A stretch of DNA of 6,597 nt from Actinomycetota bacterium (GTDB lineage Bacteria; Actinomycetota; Thermoleophilia; Gaiellales; Gaiellaceae). The DNA lies in assembly GCA_013696185.1 (NCBI GenBank), contig JACCZA010000326.1:1-6597 (forward strand). The letters run 5' to 3'. Shown piece after piece: positions 1 through 5,478 of the stretch. The translations under genes were made by a program, and so were the position numbers. The notes beneath the pieces were generated by a model. That model did not search any database. It was given only the letters and a program-made list of their open reading frames with translations, and was not told where the DNA came from. The first letter of the stretch is position 1; each line of letters opens with the position of its first letter.

Positions 1-1035
1 GTGCACGAGCCGATCGACGAGGGTCGGAGACAGCTGTGACGTGACGACTGTCAGCTCGAGCGCGCGGGCCGCCGCGCTCGCGTCCTCCGCGAGGAGCGCC
101 GAGGCGGGCGTACGCCCAGTCGGCTCGGCCGAGGCCAGGAGCTCGAGCGCCTGCCGGAAGTCGGCTCCGTCGCCCCGCACGGCTCGCGTCTCGCGCTCGA
201 GCGAGTTGACGAGCAGCACCGCGCTGCGGCCGGCCCGGGCGTGCGCGGCGAGGATCGACCCCGCCGCGCGCACCTGCACGTCGAAACTCGACTCCGGCGA
301 CTGCCCGCCGACCGCCCCGGCGACCGCGTCGAGGAGGACGGCGACCTCGTCGCGCGGTGCGTCCTCGAGCTCCTTGACCATGAGCTGCCCGCGCCGGGCG
401 GTCGTGGCCCAGTGCACCTTGCGCAGCGACTCCCCCCGCTCGTATTCGCGCACGCTGTGGAGGTCGAAGCCGGCGGGTCGGCGCAGGAGCAGCCTGCGCC
501 CGTCCTGCGCATGGACACCGGAGGCGCTGAAGAGATGGTCGAGCCGGACGAGGCGCGGCAGGACGAGGAGCGTGCCTCCGGCCGGCAAGGCGACCTCGGC
601 CCGCGCGAGCGCGAAGGGATCCTCGATCACGAGCGAGCTCGAGACGACCGCGTAGCGACCCCGCGGCACCCGGGACAGAACGAAGCGCGCCGAGAGCCCG
701 CGGCCGGTTGGCCGCAGCGGCACGTGCCGCTCGCCGAGACGGTCGATCCGCTCCACGACGGAGAACGTCGCCGGCGCGGCGCGGCCCTCCCGCTCCAGCT
801 CGAGCGAGACGGGGACGTCGTCGCCCTCGACCGGCTCGCCGCCCCAGGTCTCGCGCCGCAGGCGGACGGGCCGGTTCGCGAGCCGCACCCATGCCCACGC
901 GAGCCCGACGGCGAGCACGAGGCCGACCGCCACCGGGTAGAGCGAGTCGGAGCCGAAGGCCCAGGCGGCCGCGTAGACGGCGGGTCCGAGGCAGAGCACC
1001 AGCCGCCCGCGCCGGGTGAGCGTCGAGCCGGCCAC
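1..1035 (-). CDS. DUF58 domain membrane protein, C-terminus cut by the window edge
   Basis: The reading frame stays open for 345 codons from a GTG to the window edge, so the C-terminus is missing (DUF58 proteins usually have about 400-440 residues). What is seen: a short N-terminus containing LTRRGRL; two hydrophobic segments at about residues 12-27 and 32-50, predicting a membrane-anchored hairpin; a beta-rich stretch with ERxGRAAPATFSVVE-like strands; and the DUF58 signature at about residues 196-222 (REYERGESLRKVHW, TTARRGQLMVKE). A hydrophobic strand, VAVLLDAV, follows, where the von Willebrand A-like fold begins; it has an Asp but not the full DxSxS metal site. DUF58 proteins usually pair with MoxR ATPases, as here; the exact function is unknown. 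The start is uncertain: GTG codons at 1074, 1068, 1065, 1047 and 1035 are all in frame. I chose 1035 because it puts LTRRG close to the N-terminus, as in the family, and a GGAGG lies 11 nt upstream. Family assignment is firm; the role is inferred. Confidence 0.9.
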   Translation of the reverse strand, partial: MAGSTLTRRGRLVLCLGPAVYAAAWAFGSDSLYPVAVGLVLAVGLAWAWVRLANRPVRLRRETWGGEPVEGDDVPVSLELEREGRAAPATFSVVERIDRLGERHVPLRPTGRGLSARFVLSRVPRGRYAVVSSSLVIEDPFALARAEVALPAGGTLLVLPRLVRLDHLFSASGVHAQDGRRLLLRRPAGFDLHSVREYERGESLRKVHWATTARRGQLMVKELEDAPRDEVAVLLDAVAGAVGGQSPESSFDVQVRAAGSILAAHARAGRSAVLLVNSLERETRAVRGDGADFRQALELLASAEPTGRTPASALLAEDASAAARALELTVVTSQLSPTLVDRLVH

Positions 1036-1088
1036 GCTTCGCGCCACCTCCCGCGTCCCGTCCACCACGACCACTGTACGGGCAGGCC

Positions 1089-2057
1089 CTAGACAGGCAC
1101 CGGCGTGGCCGCCACGGCCTGACGGACGAGCTCGCCCTGGGTCAGACCGGCCGAGCGCGCCTCGGGGGCGAGGATCAGCCGGTGCGCGAGTACGGGCTCC
1201 ACCAGGGCCTGCACGTCCTCCGGCAGGACGTAGTCGCGCTGCTCGGAGAGCGCCCGCGCCTTCGCGACCCGCAGGAGGGCAATGCCGGCGCGTGGGCTGG
1301 CGCCCAGATACAGGCGCGAGTCGCCCCGCGTCTGACGCAGGATCTCCACCACGTACCGGTGCAGGCTCTCCTCGACGTAGATCGCCTTCGCCTCCTCGAT
1401 CGCCGCGATCACCCGCGCCGCGGTCGAGACGGCGCCGAGCGAGTCGAGCGGCGGGTCGCTCGTCTGCTCGCTCAGCATGCGCGCCTCCTCGGAGAGCGCC
1501 GGGTAGCCCAGCGTGAGCCGCATCGCGAAGCGGTCGAGCTGCGCCTCGGGCAGCGGGTAGGTGCCCTCGTACTCGATCGGGTTCTGCGTCGCGAGCACCA
1601 TGAAGGGTCGCCCCAGGCCGTGCGTCGTGCCGTCGGTCGTGACCTGGTTCTCCTGCATGCACTCGAGCAGCGCGGACTGGGTCTTCGGCGAGGCCCGGTT
1701 GATCTCGTCGACGAGCAGGAGGTTCGCGAACACCGGGCCCGGCCGGAACTCGAACTGGTTCGCGCGCTGGTCGTAGACGTTGACGCCGGTGACGTCCGAA
1801 GGCAGCAGGTCCGGCGTGAACTGCAGGCGCGAGAACGAGCAGTCGACCGACTGTGCGAGCGACTTCGCGAGCATCGTCTTCCCGACGCCGGGAAAGTCCT
1901 CGATGATCAGGTGGCCCTCGCTGAGCAGGCAGAGCACGCAGAGGCGAAGCGTCTCCTCGCGGGCGTGGACGACTTTGCCGAGGTTCGCGGTGATTGCCTC
2001 GACGGTGGCGCTCCCCTCGCTGCGCGGGCTCTCCGCGACTCGCTCGGGGCTGCTCAC
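1089..2057 (-). CDS. MoxR-family AAA+ ATPase
   Basis: The product is a 322-residue cytoplasmic AAA+ ATPase of the MoxR group, thought to act as a chaperone that remodels or activates partner complexes, often with DUF58 or von Willebrand A proteins. Seen: Walker A GVGKT at residues 57-61, preceded by DFP; the family stretch TPDLLPSDVTG at 81-91; Walker B LLLVDEIN at 113-120; sensor 1 in ATQNP at 156-160, followed by EYEGTYPLPEAQLDRF; sensor 2 region GASPRAG at 252-258 with Arg256; and a C-terminal lid with VLPEDVQAL. Length and motif spacing are those of complete family members. The GTG start shares four bases (GTGA) with the coaBC stop, so translation is probably coupled. The DUF58 gene follows 53 nt later. 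The family call is firm, but the target of this ATPase cannot be told from the sequence. I assign no symbol, because moxR names many paralogs. Confidence 0.95.
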   Translation of the reverse strand: MSSPERVAESPRSEGSATVEAITANLGKVVHAREETLRLCVLCLLSEGHLIIEDFPGVGKTMLAKSLAQSVDCSFSRLQFTPDLLPSDVTGVNVYDQRANQFEFRPGPVFANLLLVDEINRASPKTQSALLECMQENQVTTDGTTHGLGRPFMVLATQNPIEYEGTYPLPEAQLDRFAMRLTLGYPALSEEARMLSEQTSDPPLDSLGAVSTAARVIAAIEEAKAIYVEESLHRYVVEILRQTRGDSRLYLGASPRAGIALLRVAKARALSEQRDYVLPEDVQALVEPVLAHRLILAPEARSAGLTQGELVRQAVAATPVPV

Positions 2058-3253
2058 GACCCCCGCCGGGAACCCGCGAGCCGCTCCGCCTCGTCGAGCA
2101 CGGCGCCCGCGATCGCGCCCTTCGGCGCCCTGGCGACCGTCCGCTCACCGGCGCGCGTGATCAGCGTCACCTCGTTGTCGGGGCTGTCGAAGCCGATGTC
2201 GGTGCGTCCCACGTCGTTGTAGACGACCAGATCGACCCCCTTGCTGTCGAGCATCGCCCGCTTGCGGGCGAGGCCGGGCTCGCCCTGGTCGGCGCCGAAG
2301 GCCACGAGCACCTGGCCGTTCCTGCGCCGCTCGCCGAGCTCCCGCGCGACGTCGAGCGTCGGCTCGAGCGTGATCCGCCAGGGCTCCTCGTCCTTCGGCC
2401 GCTTGTCCTCCCGGGGCTCGCTCGCCCGGTAGTCGGCCACCGCCGCGGCCATCACGACGAGGTGTGCGCCGTCGGCGCGGGCGAGCAGCTCGCGCGCGAG
2501 GTCGGCTGCCGTCGGGGTGTCGACGACCTCGAGTCCTGCGGGCGGCGGGGTCGCGAGATTGGCGGCGAGCAGCGTCACCTCGGCACCACGGTGGGCCGCC
2601 TCGACGGCGAGCGCGACGCCCATCCGGCCCGAGGAGCGGTTGCCGATGAAGCGGACGGCGTCGAGCGGCTCGCGCGTCCCCCCGGCGGTGACGAGGACGC
2701 GCCTGCCGCGGAGGCTGCCCGCTGCCGCTTCGTGCGGGCCGAGCAGCTCCTCACAGCGGGCGGCGACGAGCTCCGGCTCGCTCATCCGCCCGGGGCCCCA
2801 CTCGCCCTCGGCGAGCTCTCCCTCCTCGGGCCCGATCAGCTCCACGCCTCGTCCGCGCAGGAGCTCGACGTTCGCCCGGGTGGCGGGGTGCGTCCACATG
2901 CGCGAGTTCATCGCGGGCGCGACGAGCGTGGGACCCCGGTGGGCGAGCGCGGCCTCGGTCAGCACCGTGTCGGCCAGCCCGTGGGCGAGCTGGGCGAGCG
3001 TGTTGGCCGAGCAGGGCGCGACGACGAGCAGATCGGCGTGCTCGAGGTGCGGGTAGGGGCTCTCGCCGGCTGGGCGGCGCGCGAGGGCCGCGAAGGTCTC
3101 GGGCGTGACGAAGCGGGCGGCCCCTGGCGTGACGAGCGGGACGACGTCGTGGCCGGCGCTCACGAGGCGGCGCAGGAGCTCGCAGGCCTTGTAGGCGGCG
3201 ATGCTGCCGGTGACGCCGAGAAGGATGCGGGCCACCGACCCATTGTGCCTCAC
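2054..3253 (-). CDS. coaBC: Bifunctional phosphopantothenoylcysteine decarboxylase/phosphopantothenate-cysteine ligase
   Basis: This 399-residue cytoplasmic enzyme carries out two consecutive steps of coenzyme A synthesis. The CoaB domain joins cysteine to 4'-phosphopantothenate using CTP, and the FMN-dependent CoaC domain decarboxylates the product to 4'-phosphopantetheine. CoaC domain (about residues 7-175): ILLGVTGSIAAYK at the N-terminus, putative active-site His69 in PHLEHAD, the APCSANTLA flavin region, PAMNSRMW at 113-120, and the flap GPEEGELAEGEWGPGRM at 141-157. The flap has no Cys where E. coli has its catalytic-loop Cys; other actinobacterial proteins appear to lack it too. CoaB domain (about 181-395): VTAGGTREPLD at 188-198, FIGNRSSGRMG at 202-212, AAAVADYR at 269-276, Lys284/Lys287, and DIGFDSPDNEVTLI at 352-365. 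GTG 3253 is the likely start, with GGGGAGGA 12 nt upstream. GTG 3235, six codons later, would also fit the family N-terminus. It follows rpoZ by 27 nt and its stop overlaps the MoxR gene start. Confidence 0.97.
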   Translation of the reverse strand: MRHNGSVARILLGVTGSIAAYKACELLRRLVSAGHDVVPLVTPGAARFVTPETFAALARRPAGESPYPHLEHADLLVVAPCSANTLAQLAHGLADTVLTEAALAHRGPTLVAPAMNSRMWTHPATRANVELLRGRGVELIGPEEGELAEGEWGPGRMSEPELVAARCEELLGPHEAAAGSLRGRRVLVTAGGTREPLDAVRFIGNRSSGRMGVALAVEAAHRGAEVTLLAANLATPPPAGLEVVDTPTAADLARELLARADGAHLVVMAAAVADYRASEPREDKRPKDEEPWRITLEPTLDVARELGERRRNGQVLVAFGADQGEPGLARKRAMLDSKGVDLVVYNDVGRTDIGFDSPDNEVTLITRAGERTVARAPKGAIAGAVLDEAERLAGSRRGS

Positions 3254-3260
3254 GCGTGAG
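3249..3260. repeat. 12-bp perfect palindrome over the coaBC start codon
   Basis: CTCACGCGTGAG is a perfect inverted repeat that contains the GTG at 3253. It directly abuts a second inverted repeat on its upstream side (3260-3275). It could be an operator-like site or part of an mRNA structure at the translation start, or simply chance in GC-rich DNA. No function is assigned. Confidence 0.4.
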
Positions 3261-3275
3261 CGGGGTCCTCCCCGC
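3260..3275 (-). promoter_or_regulatory. coaBC: Hairpin that includes the coaBC ribosome binding site
   Basis: On the minus strand GCGGGG-AGGA-CCCCGC forms a perfect 6-bp GC stem with a four-base loop. The likely coaBC ribosome binding site (GGGGAGGA) is made of the stem's 5' arm and the loop. It sits in the 27-nt rpoZ-coaBC gap. No run of T follows, so it does not look like an intrinsic terminator. If it folds in the mRNA it could lower coaBC translation; this is inference from base pairing only. Confidence 0.4.
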
Positions 3276-3280
3276 GCGGA

Positions 3281-3511
3281 CTACCGGCGGTAGTCGTACT
3301 TGATCTTGCCCTGGGCGACTTCCTCCAGGGACATCGTCAGGTAGTTCTTCGACCGGGACTCGACGAGAGGCGGCGCGAAGTCCGCGAACGTGCCCTCACC
3401 GAGCTGGTGGTGGTAGTTGTTGATCTGCCGCGCGCGCTTCGCCGCGACGATCACCATCGCGTAGCGCGAGTCGACCTTCTCGAGCAGCTCGTCAATGCGG
3501 GGATGGATCAT
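3281..3511 (-). CDS. rpoZ: DNA-directed RNA polymerase omega subunit
   Basis: The product is a 76-residue omega subunit, which helps fold and hold the beta-prime subunit during RNA polymerase assembly. Seen: the N-terminal IDELLEKVDSRYAMV block and the conserved AAKRARQIN helix (about residues 24-32), then the short actinobacterial-type tail with ESRSKNYLTMSLEEVAQGKI. The length is normal for the family. The ATG start lies inside the end of gmk (20-nt overlap), so the two are probably translationally coupled. A GGGAGG lies only 2 nt ahead of the ATG (3514-3519), closer than usual. It is the only gene here that starts with ATG. The neighbours gmk and coaBC are its usual actinobacterial ones. 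The call is very secure. Confidence 0.97.
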   Translation of the reverse strand: MIHPRIDELLEKVDSRYAMVIVAAKRARQINNYHHQLGEGTFADFAPPLVESRSKNYLTMSLEEVAQGKIKYDYRR

Positions 3512-4112
3512 CGCCTCCCACCCTAGCTGCTGCTGCAGCCAGCGGGCGGACGACGGCGACGAGCGCGTCGGTGGCGCGGTCGAGGTCGTCGTTCTCGATC
3601 ACGTGGTCGAAGGTGTCGACGACCTCGAGCTGACGCCGTGCGAGCGCGATCCGCTCCTCGATCTCGGCCTCCGACTCGGTGGCCCGCGCGCGCAGGCGCC
3701 GCTCGAGCTCGGGGATCGGCGCCGTGACGAAGATCGTCACGCTCCCGGGAACCGTCTCCTGGACGGCGAGGGCGCCCTCGACCTCGAGCTCGAGCAGGCA
3801 GACGCGGCCGGCGTCCGCGATCCGGTCGAGCTCCGGACGGAGCGTCCCCGACCGCTGGCCCCACGGGAACACGACGTGCTCGAGGAACGCTCCCGACGCG
3901 AGCAGCCTGTCGAACTCCTCCTCGGCGAGGAACCAGTAGTCGCGTCCGTGCTCCTCGCCCGTCCTGGCCGAGCGAGTGGTCGCCGACACGGCGAGCTCGA
4001 GCTCGGGGATCCGCTCGCGCAGGCGCGCGATCAACGTTCCCTTGCCCGCGCCGGACTGTCCTGTCACGACGAGGACCGTGCGGCCTCCCGGGCCCTGCGC
4101 CCCTCCCGTCAC
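3492..4112 (-). CDS. gmk: Guanylate kinase
   Basis: This 206-residue cytoplasmic kinase phosphorylates GMP to GDP with ATP, feeding GTP and dGTP synthesis. Seen: P-loop GQSGAGKGT at residues 18-26; the GMP-binding segment SATTRSARTGEEHGRDYWF with Ser43, Arg47, Arg50 and Tyr59; FLEH with Glu78; LELEVEGA at 108-115; and the lid and C-terminal helices RATESEAEIEERI and VIENDDLDRA. Two GMP-pocket positions differ from the classical enzyme: the Tyr of the usual YGT motif is Ser88 (RSGT), and the Asp of LDIDxQG is Glu110. The open frame extends further upstream, antisense-like across mihF in another frame, but that part has no family similarity. GTG 4112, 32 nt after the mihF stop, places the P-loop at the usual distance from the N-terminus. 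Its ribosome binding site is weak. Its 3' end overlaps rpoZ by 20 nt. Confidence 0.95.
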   Translation of the reverse strand: MTGGAQGPGGRTVLVVTGQSGAGKGTLIARLRERIPELELAVSATTRSARTGEEHGRDYWFLAEEEFDRLLASGAFLEHVVFPWGQRSGTLRPELDRIADAGRVCLLELEVEGALAVQETVPGSVTIFVTAPIPELERRLRARATESEAEIEERIALARRQLEVVDTFDHVIENDDLDRATDALVAVVRPLAAAAARVGGDDPSPH

Positions 4113-4144
4113 GCCCGTGCGCTCGCGCGCTGGCCGGGCGAGGG

Positions 4145-4474
4145 CTATCGGTGGAAGAGCCCGATCAGCTCGGTCCGCTGGCGCTCGGAGAGCCCCCCGA
4201 CCGTCTTCGACTGGCTGATGCGGCACTGGTTGAGGAAGCGCGAGGCCTTCACCCGGCCGAACTTCGGCACTGCCATGAGGATGTCGAACACCTTCGCGGT
4301 CGCGACGTACTCGGGCGGGTCCGTCAGGACGGCCTCGACGTGCACGCAGCCCTCCTTCAGATCGCGCTTGAGCCTGGCCCGGCGGACGCGGATGTCGTTC
4401 GCCCGTTTGAGAGCGTCCATCCGCTGGTCGAGCGAGCGTTCGGGGGCCTGCGCCTGCACCTTCGTCGTCACCAC
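4145..4474 (-). CDS. mihF: Actinobacterial integration host factor (mIHF/sIHF family)
   Basis: The product is a 109-residue basic DNA-binding protein of the actinobacterial IHF family, unrelated to the enterobacterial IHF/HU fold. Members bind and bend the nucleoid DNA and affect transcription and recombination. Seen: an Arg/Lys-rich N-terminal helical part (ALKRANDIRVRRARLKRDLK, about residues 21-40), then the helix-two-turns-helix-like core at about 64-87 (DILMAVPKFGRVKASRFL and RIS). This core matches the LLxxLPGVGKxxAxxxMxxxxI pattern of Streptomyces sIHF. The C-terminus has VGGLSERQRTELI, like RGLG(S/D)xQ in relatives. It sits directly ahead of gmk, the usual place for this family. GTG 4474 is the chosen start (GTG 4471 is also possible). 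No ribosome binding site is visible, and a -10 hexamer ends 9 nt ahead of the GTG, so a leaderless mRNA is likely. Confidence 0.95.
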   Translation of the reverse strand: MVTTKVQAQAPERSLDQRMDALKRANDIRVRRARLKRDLKEGCVHVEAVLTDPPEYVATAKVFDILMAVPKFGRVKASRFLNQCRISQSKTVGGLSERQRTELIGLFHR

Positions 4475-4483
4475 AGGGGCGGC

Positions 4484-4511
4484 AGTCTAACACCTTACGA
4501 GCGCCGGTCAA
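4484..4511 (-). promoter_or_regulatory. Sigma70-like promoter for the mihF-gmk-rpoZ-coaBC genes
   Basis: On the minus strand, TTGACC (4511-4506) and TAGACT (4489-4484) are separated by 16 nt. Both match well to the housekeeping -35 TTGACA and -10 TANNNT elements. The first purine at a fitting distance is the G of the mihF GTG at 4474, which predicts a leaderless transcript. The -35 box overlaps the last codons of pyrD. No other promoter of this quality was noticed in the window. Confidence 0.7.
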
Positions 4512-5478
4512 CCGCCTCGTTTGTCCCCAGTTTGCAGGTGTTTTGTGGAAAACTTCTCAACCTTTGGTCGAGCGTTGCACTCCTACCGTCCTCCCTGCCG
4601 TGCGCCGCTCCGACGGCTTCCGCGGGGGTGCGGAAACCGAGCAAGGCGGCCTCCTCCGCGAGCTCGGCGCGGATGCGGGCAGGTGCCTGCGGATCGCCGA
4701 AGAGCACGGTGCCGAGGGCGACCCGGCTCGCGCCGGCGGCGAGCAGCGCGAGCGCGTCTCGCCCGCGCGCGACGCCGCCCATGCCGACGATCGGAAGCGT
4801 CGTGACGCGGGCGCAGGCGTAGACGGCGGCGAGCGCGACGGGCCGAAGTGCGGGCCCCGAGAGCCCGCCGAGCGCCGTGCCGAGCCGGGGTTGCAGCGTC
4901 CGCTCGTCGAGCGCGAGCCCGCGCAGCGTGTTGACGAGCGAGAGGCCGTCGGCACCTGCTGCCTCGACGGCGCGTGCCGTCTCGCCGAGATCCCAGGTCG
5001 CCGCCGAGAGCTTGGCGTAGAGGGGCTTCGCGGTCACTCTCCGGCAGGCCAGCACGATCTCCGCGGCCGTGCCCGCGGCGCCGTCGACGTTCGGGCAGGA
5101 GAGGTTGAGCTCGAGCGCCTCGACCTCGGGGCGGCCCTCGAGCCTCGCGCAGCTCGCCGCGTACCCGTCCGCGGCGAACCCGCCCACCGAGACCCAGAGC
5201 GGCACGCCGAGCTCCCCGAGCCGGGGCAGCTGCCGCTCGAGGAAGGCGTCGATCCCGAGGTTGGCGAGCCCGATCGAGTTGAGCAGGCCGACGTCGGTCT
5301 CGGCGATCCGCACCGGCGGATTGCCGCCCCGCGGCAGCGGTGTCACGGTCTTCGTGACGAAGGCGTCCAGGGAGCGCGCGACCGCGGGCGCGGTGAGCGC
5401 GTCGAGACAGCCCGAGGCGTTCAGGATCAGCGGAGGCCGCCGCTCAGGACCGGCCCCTCGACGCAGAGTCTCTGCCAC
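4495..5478 (-). CDS. pyrD: Dihydroorotate dehydrogenase, class 1B catalytic subunit
   Basis: This enzyme oxidises dihydroorotate to orotate, the fourth step of UMP synthesis. In class 1B the FMN-containing PyrD passes electrons to PyrK and on to NAD+, and the adjacent pyrK supports that class. Seen (numbering from GTG 5478): LILNASG at residues 17-23; TKTVTPLPRGGNPP at 42-55 with Lys43; LLNSIGLAN at 65-73; LNLSCPN at 124-130 with the putative catalytic base Cys128; KLS at 156-158; GADGLSLVNTL at 175-185; GGLSG at 204-208; and the FMN phosphate sites GMGGV at 232-236 and ALGTVLFGDP. The start is uncertain: GTG 5478 overlaps pyrK by 52 nt and gives 327 residues, while a CTG at 5430 would form a CTGA overlap and still keep LNASG. 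The family ends near residue 295. The last 30 codons are an unusual, less GC-rich tail over the mihF promoter. Confidence 0.93.
   Translation of the reverse strand: MAETLRRGAGPERRPPLILNASGCLDALTAPAVARSLDAFVTKTVTPLPRGGNPPVRIAETDVGLLNSIGLANLGIDAFLERQLPRLGELGVPLWVSVGGFAADGYAASCARLEGRPEVEALELNLSCPNVDGAAGTAAEIVLACRRVTAKPLYAKLSAATWDLGETARAVEAAGADGLSLVNTLRGLALDERTLQPRLGTALGGLSGPALRPVALAAVYACARVTTLPIVGMGGVARGRDALALLAAGASRVALGTVLFGDPQAPARIRAELAEEAALLGFRTPAEAVGAAHGREDGRSATLDQRLRSFPQNTCKLGTNEAVDRRS
4520..4566. promoter_or_regulatory. AT-rich upstream region with helically spaced TTTG tracts
   Basis: On the plus strand TTTG occurs at 4520-4523, 4531-4534 and 4542-4545, exactly 11 bp apart, and again at 4563-4566, 21 bp (two turns) further. 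Repeats at this spacing sit on one face of the helix. They lie just upstream of the mihF -35 box, where an UP-like element, a bend or a regulator site would act. In such GC-rich DNA the patch stands out. Its function is inferred. Confidence 0.45.
4540..4553. repeat. Small inverted repeat GTTTT-GTGG-AAAAC
   Basis: This is a perfect 5-bp inverted repeat with a 4-bp centre, about 30 bp upstream of the mihF -35 box and within the AT-rich patch. Its minus strand includes TTTTCCACA (4552-4544), which matches the general DnaA-box pattern TTWTNCACA. It could be a protein site; it is too short for a stable terminator and lacks a GC stem. Confidence 0.35.

Noticed and set aside
241..1092. Open frame on the plus strand opposite the DUF58 gene, and a minus-strand frame at 51-518
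   Set aside because: The DUF58 signature and hydrophobic segments are in a different minus-strand frame that is open from 1035 to the edge. The others give Arg/Pro/Ser-rich products only.
2476..2508. Missing flap cysteine of CoaC (fragment ELAEGEWG) as a sign of an inactive enzyme; corresponding region within coaBC, approximate codons 141-157 lie at about 2783-2833
   Set aside because: Other actinobacterial CoaBC proteins also appear to lack a Cys there, and all other motifs are present, so loss of activity is not supported. The start and end fields here are approximate; the text positions are the ones to use.
1994..3259. Long open frame on the plus strand opposite coaBC (about 420 codons)
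   Set aside because: It mirrors the minus-strand coaBC gene, whose motifs are unmistakable. Its product is Arg/Gly/Ala/Glu-rich with no recognisable domain. Open antisense frames are expected at this GC content.
3260..3275. Intrinsic terminator between rpoZ and coaBC
   Set aside because: The stem is GC-rich but no T run follows on the minus strand, and coaBC continues directly on the same strand.
4113..4511. N-terminal extension of gmk running across mihF
   Set aside because: The frame is open but has no guanylate kinase similarity upstream of GTG 4112, and it overlaps the well-supported mihF gene.
4540..4553. Terminator after pyrD
   Set aside because: The stem is five A/T-rich pairs and lies within the pyrD frame; it is too weak to stop transcription. 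A regulatory site is likelier.
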